The notes below the pieces were generated by a model. That model saw nothing but the letters and a program-made list of their open reading frames with translations, was not told where the DNA came from and searched no databases. DNA of 64,000 nucleotides from Schaalia sp. ZJ405. GTDB taxonomy: Bacteria > Actinomycetota > Actinomycetes > Actinomycetales > Actinomycetaceae. The stretch spans positions 1,426,001 through 1,490,000 of the forward strand of contig NZ_CP064952.1 in assembly GCF_011038885.2 (NCBI RefSeq), given 5' to 3'. This document shows positions 36,678 to 44,983 of this stretch, piece by piece; the stretch's first letter is position 1; each line of letters begins with the position of its first letter. Both the position numbers and the translations under genes were made by a program.

Positions 36678-37564
36678 TGCGCGATCCTTTCTGCTGATCG
36701 TGATGACCACCAGTCACCCGCAATGTTGATGGCTGTTGCAGCACCGATGATGAAAAGACCGGGAACCACGCACGCCGCCGGATTCTGGAAAATGAAGGCA
36801 CGGCCATCGGCAAGCTGGCGACCCCAGTCAGCCGCCTGAGCGGACACTCCGAAACCGAGGTAAGAGAGCCCGGAGATGGACACGAGGGCGAAGGCAACGT
36901 TGACGAAGAGGTTCGCCCAGACAATCGGGAGGACGTTCGGGAGAAGGTGGACACGAAGAATCCGCGGGGTTGACAGGCCTAGGACACGCGCGGACTCCAA
37001 GTAGGGTTTGGGCATCTGCTGGAGAGCTGCGGCGCGAATCATCCGAATATCCGAGGGAGCAAAGAGCACAACGAGCACAGCAACTGTCACCCAGTAGGAG
37101 CCCCCGAGGATTCCGGCAACAACGATGGCCAGGAGAGTCACCGGTACGGAGAGAAGAATCTCACTGGTTCGCGAAACGATGGCGTCCCACCAACCGCCAA
37201 ACCACGCTGCTGTCAAGCCGAAGACGATGCCGAGGATCATTGAGCCCAGGGCAATGACCAGCGGACCAACCAGTGCCGAACGTGTGCCCGCAATCGTCAG
37301 GGCAAGGACGTCACGTCCGAGGGTGTCGGTCCCCAGGAAATGTCCGGGGGTGCCCGCCGGAGTCACACCGATCCCCAGGTCCTGTGATAGCGCGTTGGGA
37401 ACAAGAAGTTCGGGAATCGCTGCCCACACGGCAAGGACCGTGAGGATGATGAGCGAGAGTGTCACTGAGAATGGGATGGTCCGCAGGAGGCGACCAAGCC
37501 TGAGCCAACGCGAGCGGATCGGCCCATGAGGAATTGGCTCATCACGAACGGGAGGGATGCTCAT
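36674..37564 (-). CDS. Peptide ABC transporter permease, DppC type
   Basis: A 296-aa inner-membrane subunit with a cytoplasmic N-terminus and about six membrane segments. The family motif region EILLSVPVTLLAIVVAGILG and the loop AALQQMPKPYLESARVLGLSTPRILRVHLLPN (which contacts the ATPase) are clear. The DppC-type N-terminal extension with GTDTLGRDVLA is present. It overlaps its DppB partner upstream and the ATPase gene downstream, by 4 bp each. Confidence 0.94.
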   Translation of the reverse strand: MSIPPVRDEPIPHGPIRSRWLRLGRLLRTIPFSVTLSLIILTVLAVWAAIPELLVPNALSQDLGIGVTPAGTPGHFLGTDTLGRDVLALTIAGTRSALVGPLVIALGSMILGIVFGLTAAWFGGWWDAIVSRTSEILLSVPVTLLAIVVAGILGGSYWVTVAVLVVLFAPSDIRMIRAAALQQMPKPYLESARVLGLSTPRILRVHLLPNVLPIVWANLFVNVAFALVSISGLSYLGFGVSAQAADWGRQLADGRAFIFQNPAACVVPGLFIIGAATAINIAGDWWSSRSAERIAQ

Positions 37565-38523
37565 ACGATCCTCCTCGAATGGTTCGCCCCGAGGTTTTGA
37601 GTGGGGTCGAGGACGGCGGCGAGCAGGTCCACGACGAATGTCACCGTGATGATGACGAGGGCGATGAGCAGTGCGAGTGCTTGAACAACTGGGACATCCT
37701 TAAAGGTGATGGAATCAGCGAGCAATTGCCCAAGACCGGGCAGGGAAAACGCCTCCTCCACGAGAATTGTCGCGCCGAAAAGCGATCCGAGAATCAACCC
37801 GGCGGACGTGATGATGGGAATTGCCGCGTTCTTCATGTACATTCCCGTGATGCGTCTGCGGCTCAGGCCACGCGACTGAGCGAAGGTCACGTAGTCCTGG
37901 GTGAGTTCACGGGCAACAGATGCCCGGGTAATACGGATGATCGTTGCCGCCGTTCCCGTTGCTAACGCAATCGCCGGCAGCGTCAGATGCCACAGGGTGT
38001 CAAGGAATGATCCCCCGGTTCCATACGTTGGGAACCATCCGAGCATCACGGCGAAAACATAGAGCAGAACCATTCCCAGGGCGAATCCGGGGGCGCTGAT
38101 TCCAACAACAGCCCAGCCAACGATTGCGCGATCAACGCGGCTATCGATTTTACGTGCGGCAAGAAGCCCCAGAGGGATACCAACCCCAAGTGCAATGACG
38201 AACGCTAAGAAAGTCAGTTCGAGCGTCAGTGGGAGTCGCTGTCCGATGACCTGTGTCACCGGTGTTCCCGAACGGATCGACGTGCCGAAATCCGCGTGCA
38301 GCGCCCGACCGAGCCAGTCAACGTATTGCACGATGAACGGGTCATCAAGATGATACTGGGCGGTGATTGCCTGGCGAACTTCAGGGGTTACCTGGCGGTT
38401 TCCCACGAGAATTTTCACCAGGTCGCCGGGCACCAGGTAAAGCAAAGAGAAGATGAGAAACGAGAGAACAAGGAGGACTCCGATGAATTGGAGGAGCCGT
38501 GAGAGCACGTATCGTGCACGCAT
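37561..38523 (-). CDS. Peptide ABC transporter permease, DppB type
   Basis: A 320-aa inner-membrane subunit starting RARYVLSRLLQFIGVLLVLSF, with LYLVPGD as in DppB/OppB. The ATPase-contact loop is REL-TQDYVTFAQSRGLSRRRI. The ATG at 38523 has AAAGGA upstream; the open frame extends further without a ribosome-binding site. It lies 75 bp after the binding-protein gene; a GTGCCGGGGACG/CGTCCCCGGCAC hairpin in that gap (about 38553-38585) could shield the abundant binding-protein message. Confidence 0.93.
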   Translation of the reverse strand: MRARYVLSRLLQFIGVLLVLSFLIFSLLYLVPGDLVKILVGNRQVTPEVRQAITAQYHLDDPFIVQYVDWLGRALHADFGTSIRSGTPVTQVIGQRLPLTLELTFLAFVIALGVGIPLGLLAARKIDSRVDRAIVGWAVVGISAPGFALGMVLLYVFAVMLGWFPTYGTGGSFLDTLWHLTLPAIALATGTAATIIRITRASVARELTQDYVTFAQSRGLSRRRITGMYMKNAAIPIITSAGLILGSLFGATILVEEAFSLPGLGQLLADSITFKDVPVVQALALLIALVIITVTFVVDLLAAVLDPTQNLGANHSRRIV

Positions 38524-38598
38524 CCCCGTTCCTTTCTCCGCGTGTTCTTTTCCGATGTGCCGGGGACGGTATCGTCCCCGGCACATCCCACGAACTGA

Positions 38599-40194
38599 TT
38601 ATTCAGCGATGTCGAGGCTCACGGCCCACGGGGTCATGAAGTAGAAGGACGTGTAGTCCTTCGGTGACACCGTCGAAGCGAAAGCCGTTGATGCCTTACC
38701 CCACCACACAGGTGAGTAGATGACATTTTCCTGGGCAATTTTATTCGCCTCGATGATCTGTTCAGCTCGCTTGTGTGGATCAGTTTCCGCATTGGACGCG
38801 GCAATGAGGTCCTGGACTTCGGTGTTCTCATAGCGAGCAGGGTTCTGCGGTCCAAGCAACCATCCGGGGATTTCAGCGGCATCACCCGTGGTCGGCGTGT
38901 ACGACATCCAGTTAAGGCCGTACTGACCGGTCCCCAAGGTGGTGATCCACTCTTCAACCGGCTTGGAGGTGACGGTGAGGTTGATTCCCAGTTCCTTGAG
39001 GTTGTCGGCAATCGCCAGGGCAGCTGTTCCCAGCTGTGGGACCGAGGACGGGTAGAGAAGCTCCGCATCGAAACCCTCGGGAACGGATGATTGCTTGAGT
39101 TCCTTCACTGCGGCTTCCATATCGAACGTGTAGTTCGGCAGGTCGCTCAGGAGTTTTCCAGCCGCTTCAACGCCGATCTGAGTGCCCAACTGATCAGCCG
39201 GTTCCAACCCGGTTGCAACCGTTCCTGATCCTGAGAGAACGGAGGAAACGATCGATTCACGATCAACGGCGTGGGCAATGGCTTTGCGCACGTGGATGTC
39301 ATTGAACGGTTCAACACCGGCGTCAAATGTCAGCCCAACATAGGAACGATCGGATTCCGTTTTGATCGTGGTTCCAGCAACAGCCTCGTACTGATCAAGG
39401 TGGTTCGTTGGAACTTGCAGAGCGATATCAAGAGCACCCGATTGCAGAGCAAAGAGTCGCGTGTTTTCATCGGCAAAGAAATCGAATTGAATTGTCTCGG
39501 CCTCGAGTTTACCACCCCACCACGTGTCAACTTTCTTGAGTGTCACATGCGAGTCTGGCTGAAATTCAGTGACCTGGTAAGGGCCGGTTCCCATGATGAG
39601 GTCCTGCGAAGAACCGTAGGTTGAGGCTGCCTCGTAGAACGACTTCTCAGTGATCCACAGTCCACCGTTGGCGGTGACCGTCCACCCGAAGTTCTGTGCG
39701 GCGGCGGGAAGAGTGATCGTCACTTCCCAATCGCCGGTTTGTTCAACTGTGGCATCGCTGGGCCAATACACGGCCGACGACGGGGACTTTTCCGGGTCTT
39801 TGCCGAGGTTGATCGAGAAGAGCACGTCTTCCATCGTCACGGGGTTTCCATCGTGGAACTTCGCATCTTGACGGATCTGGAACGTCCAGGTCACGCCGTC
39901 GTCGGTGTTCCATGACTGTGCGATCGCGGGGATCAGTTCACCCTGGGCGTTGACGGCGAGAAGCCCCTCGGATGTCACCTGGGCAATGTAGTAGTTGAGG
40001 ATTCCGGTCTCGTGGGAAATATCGAGCGTCGAGACGGAACCAGAGAGGCCGACGTTGACGACCCCGTCGAAAGCACCTTCTGTTCCTGAGGATTGGGATG
40101 CTTGCTGGGGTGCACACGCCGCCAATCCGACCAGCGCAGCAGTGCTGAGCACGGCGATCGCCGTGTTCTTCACATATCGTCGGTTCATCAGCAT
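38599..40194 (-). CDS. Peptide ABC transporter substrate-binding lipoprotein
   Basis: A 531-aa secreted lipoprotein of the DppA/OppA type (SBP family 5). The signal peptide ends in a lipobox LAAC with C27 as the lipidated residue. Family hallmarks include ESLLAV-like SEGLLAVNAQGELIPAIAQSW, TFQIRQDAKFHDGNPVTMEDVLFSI and VRKAIAHAVDRESIV. It would capture peptides outside the membrane for the DppBC permease. The start at 40194 has GGAGG four bases away. An inverted repeat GTTCT-CT-AGAAC lies ~25 bp upstream and may be an operator or promoter element. Confidence 0.94.
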   Translation of the reverse strand: MLMNRRYVKNTAIAVLSTAALVGLAACAPQQASQSSGTEGAFDGVVNVGLSGSVSTLDISHETGILNYYIAQVTSEGLLAVNAQGELIPAIAQSWNTDDGVTWTFQIRQDAKFHDGNPVTMEDVLFSINLGKDPEKSPSSAVYWPSDATVEQTGDWEVTITLPAAAQNFGWTVTANGGLWITEKSFYEAASTYGSSQDLIMGTGPYQVTEFQPDSHVTLKKVDTWWGGKLEAETIQFDFFADENTRLFALQSGALDIALQVPTNHLDQYEAVAGTTIKTESDRSYVGLTFDAGVEPFNDIHVRKAIAHAVDRESIVSSVLSGSGTVATGLEPADQLGTQIGVEAAGKLLSDLPNYTFDMEAAVKELKQSSVPEGFDAELLYPSSVPQLGTAALAIADNLKELGINLTVTSKPVEEWITTLGTGQYGLNWMSYTPTTGDAAEIPGWLLGPQNPARYENTEVQDLIAASNAETDPHKRAEQIIEANKIAQENVIYSPVWWGKASTAFASTVSPKDYTSFYFMTPWAVSLDIAE

Positions 40195-40309
40195 GAAGCC
40201 TCCATTTCGCCAAAGTGAACGTTCTCTAGAACGCAGAACTCACCCTAAATACGGCTCAGCTAATTTTCAGGATGTAGCTACCTGGTGAGCGACTGTGACA
40301 TTGGAGCTC

Positions 40310-41683
40310 TTAGAGCCTGAGAAAATCCCGGACGACATCCCCCAGGGCGCGGACGGTGAGTGCGACATCTTCAAGTGCCATGTGCTCGTCATGGGCGTGA
40401 AGCTGCGAATAAACGGCCCCGAGGGTGCGCTCTGAGGCGTGCGATCCGAATCCGTAACCCACTCCCCCACGCTGTCGCGCAGCCCTGAGATCTGTGCCCC
40501 CGGGGAACAACACAGGCACGATCCGTGAATCGGAATGTTGCGTTTTTAACACCCGAGAAATGCTCTCAAAGAGCCGCGTTGTGGCGGGGCTCTCAGAGGC
40601 TGGATCACTCAGGAGCCTCTCGATCGACACACAGTGCGCGAGGTCGCCGAGCGCACGGCGAATCTCAGCGTCCACGTCGTCGTCGGTGACTCCTGGAAGA
40701 GTTCGGATATCCATCTCCAGGTACGCCGATGACGGGATCACGTTGATCGGCCCGCCGGCCCGCATGACGGTCTGCGCGAAAGTGACATGGGAGATCGCGT
40801 GGGCGTAGGCCGCTAGTTCACCGAACTCAGAAAAGTCTCCGTCGTAGGTCCCCTCAACGAGATCGTGACGCACGTCAGCATCGAAACCGAAAGCATCAAC
40901 AAAGCTCTCCCACAGAGGCGACGGAACAATTGCCCTCCCCGCGTCACGCAATCGACGCGACACTTCGACGATCGCCTCAAGAGCCGAATGTTTCCCGAAA
41001 GGGACCGACCCGTGGCCGGGATCACCGTGGACATGGATTCGGCGCTGAGCCGCACCCTTTTCTCCGACGATGACGACGACGCTATCTTTTCCGTCCGCTG
41101 CGTGGATGTGCGCACCTCCCATTTCAGACAGGCAGTTCTGCCACGGGATGGCGTCAGGATGTTCACGCGCAATCCACGGAATCCCCAGTCCCCCACGAGC
41201 TTCCTCATCGGCCGCGGCAACGAAGGTCAAAGTTCCCGCAGGCTTGGGGCCGGTTGCAATCCGTCGGGTTGTCGCGGCCATCGCAGAGGTCAGGGTGAGC
41301 ATGTCAACGGTCCCTCGCCCCCAGATCGCACCCTGGGCAATCTCAGCTGCAAACGGGTCACGGCTCCATCGGTCCTCATCAACCGGCACGACGTCAAGGT
41401 GTCCCATGAGTGTCAGGCTTGGCGCCCCAGGGTCATATCCAGCGACGGTGACAACGAGCGTTGTGCGTCCGGGGTGAGCTTCGATACGGCGTAGGGTGAC
41501 GGGAGTGTCACGAAAGTACTCTTCGAGAGTTTCCACGGAGCGTGCTTCACTGCCCGAATCGGGAGTGAGGTCGTTGACGCAGGCGTTGCGCACGAGCTGG
41601 GTCAGCAGGTCAAGAGTTTCTCTTTCGAGGCTGCCCGCAGCGAAGTCATCTCTTGTCCACTCGTGATCCTTGGTGTTCGTCAC
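40310..41683 (-). CDS. M20-family metallopeptidase
   Basis: A 457-aa zinc peptidase of the dipeptidase/carboxypeptidase/deacylase group. Metal-binding residues are seen in MGHLDVVP, WGRGTVDM and AAADEEARGG (catalytic Glu). It carries the usual inserted dimerisation domain (~190-300). The GTG at 41683 follows AAGGAGG at good distance; the GTG two codons earlier lies on top of that site. It is the upstream neighbour of the peptide transporter, 115 bp from the binding protein, and would fit breakdown of imported peptides. Confidence 0.92.
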   Translation of the reverse strand: MTNTKDHEWTRDDFAAGSLERETLDLLTQLVRNACVNDLTPDSGSEARSVETLEEYFRDTPVTLRRIEAHPGRTTLVVTVAGYDPGAPSLTLMGHLDVVPVDEDRWSRDPFAAEIAQGAIWGRGTVDMLTLTSAMAATTRRIATGPKPAGTLTFVAAADEEARGGLGIPWIAREHPDAIPWQNCLSEMGGAHIHAADGKDSVVVIVGEKGAAQRRIHVHGDPGHGSVPFGKHSALEAIVEVSRRLRDAGRAIVPSPLWESFVDAFGFDADVRHDLVEGTYDGDFSEFGELAAYAHAISHVTFAQTVMRAGGPINVIPSSAYLEMDIRTLPGVTDDDVDAEIRRALGDLAHCVSIERLLSDPASESPATTRLFESISRVLKTQHSDSRIVPVLFPGGTDLRAARQRGGVGYGFGSHASERTLGAVYSQLHAHDEHMALEDVALTVRALGDVVRDFLRL

Positions 41684-41763
41684 GCGCACCTCCTTGGGGT
41701 GTGGGGTGACCTCGTAGGCACCCTCCGTTGTCTAAGTTCTGTCATCCACGCTACGCCACATTA

Positions 41764-41775
41764 ACGAGGACGACG
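41764..41775 (+). repeat. Dispersed ACGAGGACGA repeat, intergenic copy, beside a DnaA-box match
   Basis: The context CATTAACGAGGACGACGCC shares 16 bp with the copy at 52271. About 20 bp further, CCTGTGGATAACG (41791-41803) contains TGTGGATAA, the complement of the DnaA-box consensus. Nothing else is recognised in the ~275-bp gap between the M20 gene and valS, which must hold both promoters. Confidence 0.7.
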
Positions 41776-41959
41776 CCGCTTCGTCACCGGCCTGTGGATA
41801 ACGAGCCGTGGTGACGAATGCTGTGGATATCTCCACGACCCACACCCGCCTGTGTATTGCAGGCCTCATATTTCGACATGCGGGTGTATTGGTGTCACAG
41901 GCTGCTGGCTCGTAGGCTTAGGTGCGTATATGTCCACGACTCGGATGGAGAACATGCAC

Positions 41960-44692
41960 ATGGGCGAGCGTCCCGACCTGACCCCTACGACCGTTCCAGC
42001 ACCCGTGGTCCCTGACCGCGTCGGCGCCGAAGGCCTCGAAGCCAAGTGGGGTGAGCAGTGGGAAACCCAGGGAACCTACGATTTTGATCGCACGGCGACG
42101 CGCGAGGATGTCTACTCGATTGATACTCCTCCGCCTACGGTATCCGGTTCTCTCCACGTCGGTCACGTCTTCTCCTACACGCACACCGACGTTATCGCTC
42201 GCTATCAGCGCATGCTCGGCAAGTCCGTGTTCTACCCGATGGGCTGGGATGACAACGGCCTGCCAACGGAACGCCGCGTCCAGAACTACTACGGTGTTCG
42301 CGTTGATCCCACGCTTGCGTACGAGGAAAATTTTGTTCCCCCGCACGAGGGCGGCGAAGGAAAATCCATTAAAGCCCGCGACCAGAAACCGATCTCACGG
42401 AAGAACTTTGTTGAACTGTGTGAGCGTCTGACCGTTGAGGATGAGGCCCAGTTTGAGTCCCTGTGGCGTTACCTTGGCCTGTCCGTTGACTGGAAACAGC
42501 ACTATCAGACGATCGGTACGCGTGCCCGCAAGGTTGCACAGGCCGCGTTCTTGCGCAACCTCGCTCGAGGTGAGGCCTACCAGAGCGAAGCACCTGGACT
42601 GTGGGACATCACCTTCCAGACGGCCGTTGCGCAAGCGGAACTCGAATCGCGTGAATACCCGGGCTTTTACCATCGCATTGCTTTCCATGTGACGGATGCG
42701 GATGCTGCCGCTCAGGCACGGGCCGCAGGTGCCCCCATTGAAGGCGACGTTGATGTCTGCATCGAGACCACGCGTCCTGAGCTTCTGGCGGCCTGCGTCG
42801 CCCTCGTTGCCCATCCCGATGATGAGCGCTACAAGCCGCTCTTTGGGACAACCGTGGCTTCACCCGTGTACGGGGTTGAGGTTCCCGTCCTCGCTCATCC
42901 CGAAGCTGAAATGGACAAGGGTGCTGGCATCGCCATGTGCTGTACCTTCGGTGACACAACCGACATTGACTGGTGGCGTGACCTGGATCTGCCGCTGCGT
43001 GCGATCCTGCGCAAAGACGGACGTATTCTCACCGATACCCCCGAGTGGATCACCACACCGGAGGGCATTGCCGCATACGAGGCAATCGCCGGTAAAACCA
43101 CGTTCTCTGCCCGTGAGTTGGTTGTTGCCGCTCTTAGGGAATCCGGTGAGCTTAAAGGCGAACCAACGAAGACCCTGCGTCAGACAAACTTCTTTGAGAA
43201 AGGCGACAAGCCGCTTGAGATCGTCACCTCACGCCAGTGGTATATCCGCAACGGCGGGAAGACGTGGGATCACCCGGTCTCGGGAGTAAACCTTAACGAC
43301 GAACTCATTGAGCGGGGGCGCGAACTGAAGTTCCACCCTGAATTCATGCGCGTGCGCTATGAAAACTGGGTCAAGGGACTCAACAACGACTGGCTGATTT
43401 CGCGTCAGCGTTTCTTCGGTGTCCCCTTCCCGCTGTGGTACAAGATTCGTCAGGACGGCGAGGTTGATTACTCCGCGGTCATTACCCCCAGTGAGGATGC
43501 TCTTCCGGTTGATCCGTCAACCGATGTTCCCGCGGGCTATACCGAGGCACAGCGCGGAGTTCCCGGCGGATTCGCAGCCGAACTCGACATTATGGACACC
43601 TGGGCAACCTCGTCTCTCTCCCCTGAAATTGCCACGGGATGGCTTGACGACGAGGACCTGTTCTCCCGGACTTTCCCAATGGATTTGCGTCCGCAGGGTC
43701 AGGACATTATTCGCACGTGGCTGTTCTCCACCGTTGTGCGCTCTCACCTTGAGTTCCGTTCTCTCCCGTGGAAGCACGCGGGAATTTCCGGATGGATCCT
43801 TGACCCCGACCATAAGAAGATGTCGAAGTCGAAGGGCAACGTCGTTACCCCGATGGATTTGCTCGTCAAGTACGGGTCTGACGCGGTGCGTTACTGGGCG
43901 ACATCCGCACGTCTTGGCTTGGATGCCACTTTCGATGAGCAGCAGATGAAGATCGGGCGTCGCCTGGCAATCAAGGTTCTCAACGCCTCAAAGTTCGCCC
44001 TGACGATGGGCGGTGAAGATGCCAGCCTCGACCTTGATCCCTCGCACGTCACCTGTGACTTAGACCGTTCCGTTATCGCACAGCTGCGGGAGGTCATTGA
44101 AACCGCAACCAGCGCCCTGGCAACCTACGATCATTCACGCGCCCTTGAGGTCACGGAAACCTTCTTCTGGACTTTCTGTGATGACTACCTTGAGCTGGTC
44201 AAGGAACGTGCCTACAACCGTGAGGGCACATGGAACGAGGACGAGGCCGCGTCCGCACGCGCTGCCCTTGCCATCGTTATTGATCACGTCGTTCGGCTTT
44301 TGGCACCCTACCTGCCGTATGTCACCGAAGAAGTGTGGTCCTGGTATCGCACCGGCTCGATCCACGTTGCGCCGTGGCCAACAACAAGCGCTCTTGAGGG
44401 AGTTGGCGGTGACCGGGAGGTCCTCGCTCAAGCATCGGGTGCCCTCATTGCGCTGCGCCGGGTGAAGTCCGAAGCGAAGGTGTCACCGCGCACCCCCTAC
44501 CTTGCTGTGACGCTTGAGGCTCCCAAGGCGGCACTTGCTCACCTTGAGTCCGTTCGCCCTGACCTCTCTGCCGCATCAAAGGTCGAGGGCGAGCTTGTGC
44601 TCAAGGCAGCTCCCACCTCTCAAGACGGTGAAGCTGCCGTGCGGGTTGCGAGCTTCGAGCTGGGCGAGGCACCCGCCCGCAAGAAGAACTAA
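41960..44692 (+). CDS. valS: Valyl-tRNA synthetase
   Basis: Charges tRNA-Val and edits mischarged threonine. It is ~910 aa from the chosen ATG, which has GGAG nine bases upstream; in-frame ATGs at 41930, 41945 and 41954 are alternatives. The class I signatures are HVGH (SGSLHVGHVFSYTHTD) and KMSKSKGN. The variant GWDDNGLPTERRVQNYYGVR differs from the LDHAG-type segment of E. coli ValS and suggests the second, archaeal-like ValS type found in some Actinobacteria. A dispersed repeat copy (44235-44244) encodes WNEDEAAS in the anticodon-binding domain. Confidence 0.95.
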   Translation: MGERPDLTPTTVPAPVVPDRVGAEGLEAKWGEQWETQGTYDFDRTATREDVYSIDTPPPTVSGSLHVGHVFSYTHTDVIARYQRMLGKSVFYPMGWDDNGLPTERRVQNYYGVRVDPTLAYEENFVPPHEGGEGKSIKARDQKPISRKNFVELCERLTVEDEAQFESLWRYLGLSVDWKQHYQTIGTRARKVAQAAFLRNLARGEAYQSEAPGLWDITFQTAVAQAELESREYPGFYHRIAFHVTDADAAAQARAAGAPIEGDVDVCIETTRPELLAACVALVAHPDDERYKPLFGTTVASPVYGVEVPVLAHPEAEMDKGAGIAMCCTFGDTTDIDWWRDLDLPLRAILRKDGRILTDTPEWITTPEGIAAYEAIAGKTTFSARELVVAALRESGELKGEPTKTLRQTNFFEKGDKPLEIVTSRQWYIRNGGKTWDHPVSGVNLNDELIERGRELKFHPEFMRVRYENWVKGLNNDWLISRQRFFGVPFPLWYKIRQDGEVDYSAVITPSEDALPVDPSTDVPAGYTEAQRGVPGGFAAELDIMDTWATSSLSPEIATGWLDDEDLFSRTFPMDLRPQGQDIIRTWLFSTVVRSHLEFRSLPWKHAGISGWILDPDHKKMSKSKGNVVTPMDLLVKYGSDAVRYWATSARLGLDATFDEQQMKIGRRLAIKVLNASKFALTMGGEDASLDLDPSHVTCDLDRSVIAQLREVIETATSALATYDHSRALEVTETFFWTFCDDYLELVKERAYNREGTWNEDEAASARAALAIVIDHVVRLLAPYLPYVTEEVWSWYRTGSIHVAPWPTTSALEGVGGDREVLAQASGALIALRRVKSEAKVSPRTPYLAVTLEAPKAALAHLESVRPDLSAASKVEGELVLKAAPTSQDGEAAVRVASFELGEAPARKKN

Positions 44693-44706
44693 CAAGCACA
44701 CACATT

Positions 44707-44734
44707 CGGGCCGGCCCACCTCAGGGCCGGCCCG
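44707..44734 (+). terminator. valS hairpin
   Basis: A perfect 11-bp stem CGGGCCGGCCC with a 6-nt loop, 14 bp after the valS stop. The following bases are not T-rich, so its termination efficiency is uncertain. The remaining gap to fadD shows nothing else. Confidence 0.7.
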
Positions 44735-44983
44735 ATCTCCAGTAGTCAGACAGCGATTGCCGATCAGGCACACAATAGTTGAATCGTTGCCTTGTTCCTT
44801 ACGTCGAGGGTCATCTCTCCTCTAATCTAAGGTCACCCGCCTCGTGGCGTTTCGGCGCCGCTGGGAGGATGGGAGATTCATCCCCCACCTACGGGAGTCA
44901 CATCGTCGCCTATCCTGGCGAAGAGTTGAACATCCCGAAGGATTAGACTGATAGTTCATTCCACGCAACATAAGGTCGTTCAC

